Assembly (NCBI GenBank): GCA_013368315.1 | Contig: JAACJM010000018.1 | Coordinates: 496,001 to 560,000 of the forward strand | Source: Tetrapyrgos nigripes | Lineage: Eukaryota; Basidiomycota; Agaricomycetes; Agaricales; Campanellaceae | Direction of reading: 5' to 3' | DNA length: 64,000 nt | In this document: piece after piece, positions 1-11,840 of the stretch | Numbering within the stretch: the first letter of the stretch is position 1 | Layout: every line of letters begins with the position of its first letter | Made by a program: the position numbers and the translations under genes | The notes under the pieces: model-generated | Told to the model about the DNA's origin: nothing | What the model saw: the letters and a program-made list of their open reading frames with translations, nothing else | Databases searched by the model: none

Positions 1-218
1 TGAAGCAGAAGTTTGGAGGAGAGAGAGGATATTGTCTTTCTGGGTGGATGTGATGGGTCTCATGATTTGATGAGGGCTATAGAACAACTGGATGCCCTTA
101 TATATGGTCCAGCTGGCAGCTATGATATCATTATGATGTAGCCATTGCATCATTGTACAACTCCACTTATGATGTCATCTATGAGACATCACATAGTTAC
201 AATACTGATTTTGAAGTG

Positions 219-433
219 GCAACTCAAAAAATTGTCCAAATGACATACCATTTTAAATCAATCATATCTCCATGAGTTTTGAGCCAAATAGGACAAATAA
301 AACAGATTATTGTAGCTCTTATCAAGGGCGTTCTGCCCATCACTGACCACATTTCAATATCTCTACTCAGTATTGCTTAAATTGGCAATCTTTCCAAAAA
401 TGCGAAACATGTGGACAATTTTTTGACCCACTG
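219..433. repeat. Small inverted-repeat element, Tc1/mariner-like ends (candidate MITE)
   Basis: A 15-bp perfect inverted repeat (TCAAAAAATTGTCCA) lies at 224-238 and, as its complement, at 412-426, enclosing about 170 bp with no coding potential. The right end continues outward as CAGTGGG next to a TA, which resembles termini of Tc1/mariner elements; the left outer end is less well matched. No transposase is seen, so a non-autonomous element is the best reading. The family assignment is an inference from the end sequence only. Confidence 0.4.
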
Positions 434-2516
434 TATAGACAGCAAGGGGGTGGTGAGTGTACCTTTTTTCAAGGCGACATCAATTTGTGTATTCTATAAG
501 GTGTCAGAATTATTACTCCAATCAATCAACATACAACACCTCCACCATCAAATCATGCACCCTATCAACTGACATGCCAAGAGTCATTGAAGCTTGAAGG
601 TTGTGAGACTTGTGTGAGACTGAGAAGGGTTGCATTGTACCAAAGTACTTCAGCTTTGGAAAATTGCCTCAACATGGGTTGAAGGGACCTAGTGGGAGCT
701 TCAAGAGCAGATAAAGATGTCTTGGGGATGTTTGCAAGGTTAGATGACAATGAGTCTGACAAAATGATGAAGGGCAGCATTTCATTGAAAATGTCGAGAT
801 GACATTCTTGGGATGTTGGAACTCAGGTGGAATTGGATCTGAGCCAATACCCCCCTTGGACCCTTGTTACCGTGCTTTTGAAATTGTTGAGAGTCCTTGG
901 TATGAAACCACTCTTGTTGGACAAAAGTAGGGAATAGCACAGGTTGGTGGGTAAGTGACAGGTCACAGGGATGGGGTATGGCAGGGATGTGGATGGGTTG
1001 GCTTATCTCATCCCGCTCCAAACCCACAACCCGCCAGACAGGTAAACTGACCCGCCACCTGATGGATGCTAGAAGGCCACTGGCACAATTTTGGAGTAAT
1101 CTAAATTGTATAGTTATTCCAGGCTCATGGATAGAAGAGCTGGGAAATAGAGAAAGAGCAGCCAAGTGCCGCCTTTAGGGAAAGATTGTTAGAGGCATGA
1201 TGAGAGACGACATGTTGCTGGAAGAGGAGACATCTGCTATAAGACAATGACATGGTTGTTTGCCTACTGCCTAGCTGCAAAGCTGTAGACAAACAAATAT
1301 GATACACAAGTGGGTAAGATAGGAAAGAAGAACGGGAATAACCACTTAGCAAATAGACATAGCCACATGCAGAAAACCAGTGTAAAGAACTCAGCCTCAT
1401 TCTTCGGCCTCGTAATCTAAACAAGGCATACCGGAGATATGTATGATATGACACACAACAAATCCTTCAGTTCTTTCAAGTAACAACAAAGGAACAATGT
1501 GTCCCGATCCACCATTCTCGAAGAACTCCAGACACAAGAGAAGGAACACAAGTCCATTACGACGGCCAGAGCCAATGGTGAAGATCCTATTGAGTCAGCT
1601 ATTCCAATTTCCATCAAAAAAAGGAAAGACTGCCGCCGCCGGTACCAGCGTGTGTCAATACAATTCCTGATTTGACAGCTATATGTACTCACTCACCCAC
1701 TTAAGACACAGGCCAATACAACCACCTCGAAGGCTTCGAAAGCCAAGAAGATCGCCGTCAAGGCTGCAACCAAAAAACTCAGGGACACTTTAAGGTATCT
1801 ATATAGGTATCTATATTCGTTGTACAATCCCTGCATCAGTACCCGTAACCCGCGGGTTTTGCTTCTGACCCGTCTACCCCGCCACTACCCTTGACCCGTG
1901 AAGACAGACGGGTCAGAAATTTTTACCCGTACTGTTCCCTAATAAAATGTCGTTTGGACTATGACTCATCCTTGAAATCTTGGCCAAGGGAGTTTAATGG
2001 CCTTCTCTTTACTTCAGATGGGCGAGAAACATAGAAACATGGTAAAGTGGCTTCTAGCGAGAGATCTGTAGATAGTCCTGTAGTACTAAATAAGTGACCT
2101 ACTGGACAGTGTGCTGGAGAAACCTCAATACGTGACTGTGGTGGGTGCGTGGAATAATAATTGTGCAAATTGACCACCATACCATGGAGCTGCGAAGGTT
2201 CTAAGAAAAGTTGCAAGTTCAATTCCACTGCCCAAATGTCTATTGAAGCCTATCCGTCGACTTTCTGATAAGAATTGTGGTAGTATACCTTTGTAGATAC
2301 AATGTTTAATGAAGTCGAATATTTATACATACGTTACAAGTCCATTATCTGCCCATATTGTCCCAGGTACTAATCAAGGAGGATAAAATCGCAGTCGTCA
2401 AATCATTAGCGCTCGTCATGAAATTTTAATGCTCCTGGTCTAAACGGTGCAGGCTGGTACTAATCAAGGGTGAAATCGCAGTCATCAAATCATAAGAGCT
2501 CGTCACAAAAAAAAAT
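434..2516. other. No gene recognised
   Basis: Open frames here are short, overlapping on both strands, and show no domain I recognise. Two spots are rich in ACCCG/CGGGT words (about 1000-1060 and 1840-1930), which recalls subterminal repeats of hAT-type DNA transposons, but no transposase or terminal repeat pair was found. The stretch 2385-2540 contains a short near-duplicate (a string beginning GCTCGT and ending GTGCAGGC appears twice, around 2410-2455 and 2500-2545); the second copy overlaps the 3' end of the P450 gene. Confidence 0.4.
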
Positions 2517-4901
2517 TCAATGCTCGTGGTCTAAACGGTGCAGGCACTCGGAACGAGGCTTGATTATACACTCGAACGGACCGGGGAAACTAATTACGAA
2601 GGTCCAGAATCAGATCCAAGCATAGCGAGCACAAAAAGTCGGCTTACACTATCGTTCCACTCCCCATTAAGCCAACCTTTTGCTCGTACGGCTTTCCGGA
2701 CAAATCGAGAGGCGACATGATATCGCATGTGGCAAGGAGCGTGGTTACCATTGAGAAGATGCTATTCTCCGCAAAGTATCTCCCGGGGCAGACTAAAAAT
2801 GCATGTGAGTACCACCGTAAGGAACGCGATAATCCAAGAAAGAAGCACCTCTCCTGCCGAAACCAAAGGTGATGTCGGCGACTTTCTGCATTTCGGATTC
2901 CAGCCCACGATAACGATAAGGGTTGAAGACGTCGGGTTTGTCGAATACTTCAGGGTCATGAAGCATATACCTAATCACGACGAGATAAGAATGAAAAGCA
3001 TTGCAGAGAAACAAAGCGTTGCTGTCTTACCAGACATTTGTCAAAATAATTGATTTCTTTGGCAGATACATGTCATTGTAAACGTCGTCTTGTTGCAGGC
3101 AATGCGGGAGACCTGCACCAAATCAGTCAGTCAGCGAAACATGTCTTCTTTTTCCGCTAGATCTGCAATTAGCACTTACCGAGCGGAACAGCTGGATAGA
3201 ACCTCATGACTTCCGTAATGAGACTCCGTACAAAGGGCAGCCTGGCCTTGTCATCCAATCCTGGCAAACGCTCCATTCCGACGACATCGTCGATCTCAGC
3301 CTGGGCCTGCTTCTGAATATTCGGGTGCAGAACCATAGCGAGAACGAAGCTCATGAGGACAGAAATATTCTAAAAAGAAAACGAGAAAAGGAAGACACCG
3401 TAAATACTCCGTCGTTCTAGCTTCCGATTCATCCTAGTCAGATAGATCAGCAACAAGATGTACTTACCGTATCGAGTCCACCGCCAAGCACAGAGAATGC
3501 TGCGAAGCTAAGCTGTTCTTCCAGGATCCTGGTGACATAGGTTCCCTTGGCGGAAAGAGCTGTAGAACATATGGAAGGAGAGGCATTTCCAGAATCCTGA
3601 GTAAATACACGATGCCCACAGTGAGTATTTAGAACGATAGGGCACACGGATGAGATTTTCACACCAGATTTTCTTTCGTCCATTTAAACAGGCTTTTAAT
3701 CACGTCTTCATAGTTACTTCTGACATCGCGTGCGGTTTTGAGAAAACCTGACCCTGGGACCCAAGAGGGAATGTATTTGACTGTAGCAAACGAATCCACA
3801 AGTGAGAAAACAAAGAAAAGTTCCAAAGAAAGAGAGACATACGCTGAGGAATGGTATCGACAATCCATGCGCCAGGCTCCGTCGTCCTACTGAAATCATC
3901 CATCATACGTATGGCCTGCTTCAAGAACGTGTCGTCTGCCGACGTCAACTGATATCCATATGTCACACTGAAAATGGTGGCAGCGATGCCACTGAGAGAG
4001 CAAAGATGAAAAATGGAAAGGGGCAGTGAGCACGATGTACATTGTATCACAAACACGTGGGATGACTCAAGGCAAAAAACAATGGACGTGGACGGGGTGG
4101 ATGACTCGGAACTGAGATGATCTGCAAGGTTAAGTATGTACTTACAGCTCGATCTCTTTCTTCAAAGCTTCGGAAGCCCAGGTCCGATTTCCCTTCCCCT
4201 CGAGGCCTAGAATGCGCAGTACGAATTTCTTGGCTTCGTTTTGTTGAGTTGTGTAGTATCTGGGTATGGCTGATGGGCTGAGGTGCTGAGACACGAGCCT
4301 CCGCTGTGCACGCCACGCCTCGCCGTATTGCTTTAAAGGGAAAGCCTGATCCAGTCCCGCTCTAGAATGCAGGGACAATAATAAGAATGATTAAGTTTAG
4401 AACTTGCAGGGAAACGGAAGCAAAAGCTGTACGAACAGTTCACATGCCATGACCTTTTCAGAATCATAATAATTGTCAAAGGGTTCGTTTATTTGATTAG
4501 TTACCGTACACTCGAGGAGGAAGAGGTCGCTTACGAGGTGAGGTCTATCGGAATAGATAGACGAACGTTTATCCAAAAGGTCTCTCGCGATGGAAGAAGA
4601 GTTGATCACGATGATAGGTGTACCAACTACGTTAAGATAGATTATGTTGCCTGTAACGGGTTATAGTCAATGAGAAAAAAGTCTTTGGACAATTGAACTC
4701 GACAACGTAAGACGTACCATACAGTTCCTTCCATCTTGAGAACGTCGACCAGGCATAGTGTTTCGGCATGTGAAAGACGGAACCGATAACAGGCCATCGT
4801 CCCGGTCCAGGAGGAAGAGAGATCTTGGTCTTGTTGAGGGCGGAAAGTGCTAGCAGAGCAATAACGAGGAAGGAACAAAAAAGAACGATCATAAAGTTCA
4901 T
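2517..4901 (-). CDS. Cytochrome P450 monooxygenase (multi-exon)
   Basis: A membrane-anchored heme-thiolate monooxygenase of the fungal secondary-metabolism or xenobiotic type; substrate unknown. The N-terminus has a hydrophobic helix (MNFMIVLFCSFLVIALLALS) followed by the proline-rich hinge LPPGPGRWPVIG. Further inside lie an I-helix motif GGLDT at an exon end, the K-helix ExxR (EVMR, near 3190), a PERF-like PDVFNPYRY, and the heme loop FGFGRRVCPGRYF. The heme loop is split by an intron (2793-2848). Other introns read from frame include 4651-4717, 4454-4534, 4362-4436 and 2590-2647; about ten introns in all. The last exon ends IIKPRSECLHRLDHEH at a TGA. Length is about 500 residues, normal for the family. 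An in-frame ATG exists at 4958, but a TATAAAAG at 4991-4998 would leave almost no leader for it, so 4901 is preferred. No disabling mutation was seen. The residue after the I-helix Thr is Asn rather than Thr/Ser. Confidence 0.85.
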
Positions 4902-4990
4902 AATGCTGATATCTATTGTGTGCTCTGGTGAGGAAGGGGTATCTTGGTCAGAGGGCAAGTGGAATTGAAACTCATGCGCACCTTCATATC

Positions 4991-4998
4991 CTTTTATA
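4991..4998 (-). promoter_or_regulatory. TATA box of the P450 gene
   Basis: TATAAAAG on the minus strand lies about 90 bp upstream of the preferred P450 start codon (4901) and only about 33 bp upstream of the alternative ATG at 4958. The spacing supports the shorter protein. Confidence 0.5.
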
Positions 4999-7226
4999 CC
5001 TTTCTTTTGGAAGCGGGCTTGAATAAAGTTTGGCGTGCTTGTACACGATACGAACCACAGCCCATGTATGTATGCATGCTGTTTAAATCTTCTTCGTCAA
5101 AATCGAAGATACAGCAGCTCAGGTTTACCACGGGTATTACAGTTTTGTGTTACAGCGACCGATTCGGTGACTCGGTCACTCGGAAGAGCTCGGTGTGACC
5201 CATAAAAGGAAATGAACCTTTCACAAAGGGTCGGTAATCTGTAAACAGCCGTTTAGTATTTAGAGTTCGTTGGATGCATATATGAGTAAGGGAGCGAGTG
5301 AGATAGGAGTCCTACCCAGGAACTACCCAGTCATTTGTTGGAGTTCTTCATGATCTTTCATTTGGACAACCGGCTAACTGCGGTAAGGCACCAATCAGAA
5401 CCTTGTACACTTGTAACCGCAAGTCACCAGTAGCGGCCTAGCAAGCGGAACTTGGAAGTATGTACGTCGCCAAAAAAAGACCTGTAAAGGACGCCACGCC
5501 TCTTCCACTCCTCTTCCCCTAAGTTGTATTTTCAACGTCTGATATGTACCGACCGTTGGTATCATGTACATAGTACAGCCCCTCGCTGCGATAGGGGATA
5601 GCAATTGACGGGCATTGTCAGGAGGTTCTTCTGGAATGACTCAAGCTGTACTATGACTCCCTGAGCTGTTTAGAGAGAGACAAGAGAAGACAGCCTGGAA
5701 GGAAAAAGTAAAGATAGCCAGCACGTCCTGGAAGGAGGCTTGAAAAGGATTCGAATCTACCAGGTACACTGTCGACGTCAGGCTGAGCGCTTGAATGAGT
5801 CACTGCTACGCATTGTCCTTCTCGCAGTCAACAATAATAGCGACGGGCGGCGGCGCAATCGTTGAGAGCTGTGCTTCTGATTTCGAAGATTCCAAGATAT
5901 GCGACCGCGTACTCATGAGAAGATGTACATACTACGTGTTTAATTTTCGCCAAATGACAGTTACTCGAATTGACGGCGACGGACCGTCGGTAGCGCCTGA
6001 CGGGACTTGAGTAACGCTCCACAAAGGGATGACAAGTCACAAAAGGCAGTTCTCCAGAATGGCAGAATTCCAGAGGGCGAATGCATTTGGGAAGTAGGAA
6101 CAACGGAGAGGAAACAGAGAGTGGGCGTTTGGAAGGTATGGAACAATTTTGCAGGATTTTTCGAAAGAAAACAGCCCGCCGAAATTTCGGCACATTGCCA
6201 CGTGCAATAAACATGGCGAAGCGTCATGTCGGGGCTGCGACGTGCGTCCCTGACCGGGCCTTGTCACTGTCACTATTGGGTACAGTAGGGTACCGTCGTT
6301 TGCGTATTATTCTGGAGGGTCGCGAACTCTGGCTTTGCTCCAATACAATTGCCATGCGAATCAACGTCAGTCCATCATTTCGGGGTCTTTGTATGGGGCA
6401 AATATCAATAAATAGGTAGTGCAGGAGTTCGCGACCTCCACAAAGGGCTGTACCCTCTTCCCCTGCGTTAACGCTGGCTTCACACTGGGATCGAGTTCCT
6501 GAGTATTGAATATAGAATAGGTAAAGAGTAAGAGTAAGAGTAAAAACGTAAAACTATGCAGAACGAACACATTATTAAACAACGAGTAGGTACAGTAGGT
6601 AGGTACATTGAATCTGACAATTAATGTCATAGGGATTCTGGAATGAAGTTGAGGTTGACTATGTACGTATGTGGTGTAGTTTGAGTAATTTCCGAGTAAG
6701 CAATAAGTAGCAGGAACAACGTGACAATGAAGAATGAAGAATAGCAGTAATAACTATGGAGAAACAAAATCATAAATGACAATGACATAGGCGGCGAATA
6801 CTAGACAAAGGACGAAAGACGAAAAAGACAAGGAAAAGCGAAGAGGGGAGGGAAGGAAAGCATATAGCATAAAAAGTAGCTAGTTAGTGGGTAGTGGGTA
6901 GTGGTGTGGTGTCGCGAAAAGAAATAGTAATAATACTAATAGTATAGAGTACGCGGTGAATCAATTCGTTGTCGTTATTGGTGGATAATTTGTGTCATAA
7001 AAACTTTAAATTCTGAGGAAGGACAAAAATAAAGAAAGGGGAAAGTGGGAGAGAGCTGGAGAGAGCATAAGCATAGTAGGTCGTGGTAGAGAAGAAATGA
7101 AAAGGACACGACACGAGAATGGGATAAATAAGAAAGAGTAGATGAAGCGCCAAAAAAAGGGAATAAAAGAATAAAAACCGAAAAAAAAAGTAAACCAAAT
7201 TCTCGCCTGAGCCTACACGCCTACAC
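4999..7226. other. Intergenic region and probable 3' UTR, no gene recognised
   Basis: This 2.2-kb stretch lies between the P450 promoter and the stop codon of the next minus-strand gene. Open frames on both strands around 5800-6420 overlap one another and carry no recognisable motif. From about 6500 to 7200 the plus strand is purine-rich (runs of AG and A), as would be expected of the 3' untranslated region of the minus-strand gene ending at 7227. Confidence 0.4.
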
Positions 7227-9271
7227 CTAGGCCTTCCCAAGCAACCCTTCCAACCTCTCCTCCAAACCCCTACCCAGACCCTCTCGTTCCCATTCCCCAC
7301 CTACAAGGTCTTCCAACATGATCAACGAATCTCGATTAGCAGTTCCAGAGCGCATACTAGGCGTCCTCGACCCATTCCCAGGTCCCGTTGCTGACCTTGA
7401 CGGGGACGCACCAGCAGCAGAACCTGATGCAGAAGGTGGTGCTGCAAGCGACACGGGTGATATCAAAGGTGAAGCTGAATACGGTGGACTTGGACTCCCG
7501 CTCGCTGAGCTCGTTCCAAGAGCGAGAGCATCCCCAACTGTGTTGTTCATCGTCAGATGAGGAGGTTCGTCTCCCTTGGTGAAGGATGAAAGTGGTAAAG
7601 TCGACACAGGTGTGGAGGAGAGGAGGTCAGCGTAGGAGAGGAAGGAAAGACGTTTGGCTTGAGTGTGTGCAGAAGAGTGTTGGTGAGAAGGAAGAGTAGA
7701 TGGGTCCCGGAGACGAACTTGCGGCTGCGCCTGTGTCTGTGCCTGTGAGAGATATTGGGATTGAGAGGGAGAAGTAGACGGTGAAAGGCCAGGTGAAGAG
7801 GTCTGAGAAGTTGGTTGAGACGCTTGAGAAGTCGGTTGGGGAACCGTCGTAGTGGTCGCCGTCAAAGTCTCGGCACCCTCATCCTCATTCAAATGTACCT
7901 CACGCCCAGCATCAGCGGGAGGTGTACCCGCCCTACTATTCTCCCTAGAGTTGGATGCAATCGAAAAATACGTAGATGTCGGGGTAGCCGTCACCATTGG
8001 TGAAGGTTGTTCACCTCCAGTTGAGCCAACCGAATCGATGCGTTCTAGAGGAGGAGCAGACGCAAAAGATGTGGAGTAAGGGGATATCGCTGTATTGGGT
8101 GGTTGAGCTGGGGGCAACGCAGTGCTGGGTGATGACGAGGAAGAGGTAGGATCAAGTGCAGAGGTAGATATCTTGGGAGCTGGTCTCATTGTCGCGGTAA
8201 TGGGAGATGGAGACACTGTAGGGGATGTTGAAGGCGACACGCCGCCGCTACCACTTCCATTGAAGAGAAGAGATCCAGACGTCCTATTCATCCCACCAGG
8301 AGAAGGGCTCCGACTACCCCTTCCACCACCACCACCAAACACGGCAAACCCAGTCCCGGATAGACCAGATGTGTAAGGACTTCGTTGTCCACTGTGACTG
8401 GACACCGGAGCTTCCACTTCGATACGATCTCCCTCAGGTCCAGACGTGTCCTGTAAACCGGCTAAAATCTCAGCGGCCGAGTCCAAGACGGACGGAACAG
8501 CCTGTTCGATTGCGGCTGTGGTTTGGGCCCGAGGGATTCGGTGAGGGTTTACTTGATGAGAATGAGATAGAGTATGAAGGGATTGTGGTTGGGTAGATCC
8601 GGTAGATGAAGTGGATGCAGGATTGGAGTGAGGGCTGGCGGTAGACACAGTGGCTGGTTGCTGCTGGTGAGAAGAGGAGGGTGATAGGGATTGAGGACGA
8701 TTAGTCGGGGAGTGAGAATGGGGATGGTGGGTTTGGACGGGGTTATGGTGGATAAGAGGAGAGATGGAGACAAGAGGCTCGATATCTCGTTCGAAAATTG
8801 CAGAAGAAGAGGAGTGCCTGGATATGTGTGCGTCAGCACCGTAGAAGAAGAGAAAAGAACCGATAAGAAAAACGAAAACTTACACCGAAGTGGGACTACT
8901 AGGGATACTTGAAGGACTCTTGCTGCCCACTCTAACTCCAGTTTGTAGATGGGCAGACACTCGTCTACTACCTGGATGGGTGGTATCTCTCCTGACCTCT
9001 GCGATTCCTCCAATCGACGTCATATGTCGCAAATCTTGTTTGGCGTTGGAGTCTGCCGAGTGCTGCACGATGAGCGGCATGGGAAGGGTAGGCGAGGCTG
9101 ATTTGGGCGAAGCTGATTTGGGAGAGCTTGACTTGAGATTGGGAGAACGAGAGGGAGAAGGAGAGCCAGAGGCTGGTAGAGGCGAGGCTGTCAGCCAAAA
9201 ACAGGTCAGAATTGCCAATCTTCGTGAAGGACATGAGAAAACATACGGATTTCAGAAGGAGGAGTAGCCAT
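7227..9271 (-). CDS. Ser/Pro-rich conserved fungal protein of unknown function
   Basis: A long low-complexity protein (about 630 residues) read from three exons. Exon 1 (9271-9247) encodes MATPPSEI; an intron at 9188-9246 joins it to a Ser/Pro/Lys-rich exon ending near 8881; a second intron of about 60 nt leads into the long last exon. Most of the protein is Ser, Pro, Thr, Gly and Gln. Ordered islands stand out: MTSIGGIAEVRRDT, SAHLQTGVRVG, IFERDIEPLVS, AAIEQAVPSVLDSAAEILAG, RLSFLSYADLLSSTPVS, and near the C-terminus LEDLVGGEWEREGLGRGLEE. From memory, the last two resemble islands in uncharacterised proteins of other fungi, which would argue for a real conserved gene rather than a chance frame. 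No catalytic motif, signal peptide or membrane segment is visible. A regulatory or scaffold role is possible but not shown. Confidence 0.7.
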
Positions 9272-9890
9272 TTGGATGTTGTTACAGGAAAGAGACGAAC
9301 AAAAACTTGGAGAAGAAGACTTTTGCGTTGGTTTTGCGCAAAGGTGGGTTGGGGCCACACGTGACAAAAACAACACAATCCACGTGGAGGGGCGTTTCCC
9401 TTTCCGGTAACGAGGGGTAATCTTTACCTTGGGGAACCTTCGTTTCCGAGGCAACAAGGTCAACAACTCTCCGTCAAGAGATGGAGATGGACAGACGGAC
9501 AGACTTGATCAGCTCTGGGGCTGTTCGAAACCTGGAGCAGTGAGAACTCCGCCCTCCGGTGATGATCAGTCCTTGATGCTGATATTTCATCACACTTGCG
9601 CTCTGCATCCTTATTAATGTCTGTCGCAAATCACAGGCACAGTAGTAGACACCAGGATCCGTTCCCAATGGCAGTGCTCCTTAATCCTCGATATGCCCAG
9701 CCCTGGGTCCGTCCGTGTCATTTCCGTGGATGCCGATATGAGTACAACAGCCAGCGGTGATCGTACGCGTACGTGTATCCATTAGCTATCCATCTGACAC
9801 AGAACGTTGCCTACTAATTGCCTATGAAATTAATAAACACTGGTTGTACATTATTATCAGTAGAGTTTACTCGTATGCTAATGACCAAAG
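9272..9890. other. Intergenic, no gene recognised
   Basis: It contains the upstream region of the Ser/Pro-rich gene. Short frames on both strands show no motif. Confidence 0.4.
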
Positions 9891-10435
9891 TAAGTTGAAT
9901 CCAACCAATGAGACATATCAGTCAGCCTGCTGCAGGTAACCAAACCTCGTATACTTCTTGCCTGACAAGCCAAACCGCTACCAAAGTCTACCTCCAAACC
10001 CTTGTAGAGCGCACGGTCTATTTTCCCTTTCAATATATATAACTTCAATGATCATTGAAGTTTTCCACAATGAGGAAAAGTACAATTGGGCGCTACGCCT
10101 GGGGTTCAGATCAGAGATACTTTGTACGTCGAAGGGTACAAGCCGTTCTTCAGAACTACGGAAGACAGGTATGTTTGAGTTAAGGACATGTCGTTGATGA
10201 TGGTTTGCTGCTCGAGAAAGGGATCCAAGTTTTGTGGGAGCAAGTACTTGACCGCTCCAAACATACTGGCTTGAACAAAGTTTTTTGGAATTTGGTAGTC
10301 AGGAGCAGGTAGTGGTCTCGAAACCCTCGATGCATAATTGGAGCCCACCCCAAATTGATCCAGAAACATTCGCAATATACTGGGAAGGTCTTGAACTTGA
10401 AGACGTACTACTTATGCGTAGTGCAGGATAGGGCC
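9891..10435 (-). pseudogene. Broken tandem copy of the 3' end of the RRM-like gene
   Basis: This segment repeats 10472-11038 with roughly 85% identity judged by eye, covering the last exons of the neighbouring minus-strand gene. On the minus strand it still reads ASRVSRPLPAPDYQIPKNF, NFVQASMFGAVKYLLPQNLD and PFLEQQTIINDMSL, matching the main gene. About 60 bp (10124-10182) are inverted relative to the intact copy (10737-10796), which destroys the reading frame after NDMSL and displaces the splice donor. It has no 5' exons, so it is a 3' fragment and presumably non-functional. Confidence 0.65.
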
Positions 10436-10471
10436 AGTCAATCAAAGCTTTGCTAGTCGACAAAGATTAAC

Positions 10472-11038
10472 CGAGTTGAATTCAACTCATGAGACCTATC
10501 AGTCAGCCTACTACCACAGGATCCAAGTAGTTATAATTTTCACTTTTTTTCCTCACCTCCCAAGCGAAAGCGCTACCAAAGTCTATCTCCAAACCCTTGT
10601 AGCGGACACGGTCGATTTTCCCTTTCGATATAGCTTCAATGATCATTGAAGTCTCCCACAATGAGGGAAAGTACAATACGGCACTACGTCTGGGGTTCAA
10701 ATCAGCGATAGTACTTCGGACGGACGAGGGAAACATAACTCAAACATACCTGTCTTTCGCTGATCTGAAGAACGGCTTGTACCCATCGACGTACAAGGAC
10801 ATGTCGTTGATGACGGTTTGCTGCTCGAGAAAGGGATCCAAATTTCGGAGGAGCAAATACTTCTCCGCTCCAAACATACTGGCTTGAGCAAAGTTTTTTG
10901 GAAGCTGGTAGGCGAGAGGAGCCATTGTTCTCGAAACCTTCGATGCATAATTGGGATGCACCTCAAATTGATTCATAAACGATCGCAATGTCGGGGAACT
11001 CTTGAAGAAGAAGTACTGCGTAGCGCAAGTCAGGGATA
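10472..11038. repeat. Tandem duplication, intact unit
   Basis: This is the partner of 9891-10435. Both units begin near GTTGAATYCAAC and GAGACNTATCAGTCAGCC and run in the same orientation, with the exception of one internal inverted block of about 60 bp. Confidence 0.7.
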
Positions 11039-11840
11039 AAACCATACTAAAACGCACGATTAACGGACCCCGGTCATCATTTTTGCTTGAGACTTCAACT
11101 TGTAGCCAGACAAGAGCTCTCCCCATAGACGCTTCTCTTTATCATCTATCCTTCGAAATGCCCCCATAAATATGTCACCAAGACGCAAATCACGCGCCCA
11201 AGTAATGACAACCGTCGGAGAGCCACCTTCCACATTGTAGTGAAAAGAGTCACAGCGGTCATCGACATGCCGCACACTAATTAGAGGATCAATAAGTCGA
11301 CCTTTGAGAATTGACCGCGCAGCCTAGGAAATCAAGCTTTGTATGTATAAGATAGAAGCGCAGAAATGGACCACTCACCTGAATCGCAGTTGACACCGAC
11401 ATATAATGCACCACTGCAATCTTCTTCTCGTTGTCCAATTCGAGCTTCTCCACTTGACCGAATCGAGACAACTCATTCATAAACCAGTCAGATGTTATGT
11501 CTGAACGTCCCCAAGTCGAAAGTTCCAACGCTCTACTCGCATTGCGATAGGCCAGCCCTGCCAATAACTCTACTGGAAGCTTAGAGGGCTCTCCTATCTG
11601 AAATTTGAGGGAGCGGAATTCCGGTGGATACAAATGGTTAGCACGTTCCTGGAACTCCTCTATCCCCAAGGCGTTGAAAACAGTTATGTCTATGGAGCGA
11701 GATTTGTGATTCGGGACGATACTTTGGATTGGGCCCATGATTCGGAGTTTATCGAAGAAAGAAGTCAAAATAGGTCCACGGTTGTTTGGAAGACCAAAAA
11801 CGCGGAGCGTGCGGTGTAGAGGTCTCCTTGCCACTACCAT
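10503..11840 (-). CDS. Hypothetical protein with RRM-like folds
   Basis: A multi-exon gene of unknown function. The first exon starts MVVARRPLHRTLRVFGLP and has two segments with the alternating pattern of RNA-recognition motifs: LRVFGLPNNRGPILTSFFDK and later ALELSTWGRSDITSDWFMNE followed by VEKLELDNEKKIAVVHY. Introns read from frame: about 11331-11377 (GTGAGT...CTAG), about 11037-11088 (GTCCGT...GCAG) and about 10677-10736 (GTATGT...CCAG). Later exons contain SFHYNVEGGSPTVVITWARD, PKNFAQASMFGAEKYLLLRN and a final segment AVLYFPSLWETSMIIEAI ending YLDPVVVG and stop. The RNP1/RNP2 aromatic residues are weak, so RNA binding is only a suggestion. Its 3' end is duplicated just downstream as a broken copy. 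Confidence 0.5.

Noticed and set aside
1840..1940. ACCCG-rich sequence as end of a hAT transposon
   Set aside because: No matching terminal repeat, target duplication or transposase could be found.
4902..4958. Earlier P450 start at 4958
   Set aside because: It would put 19 polar residues before the membrane anchor and sits too close to the TATA box.
7815..8596. Plus-strand frames inside the Ser/Pro-rich gene
   Set aside because: They are antisense shadows of a low-complexity coding exon.
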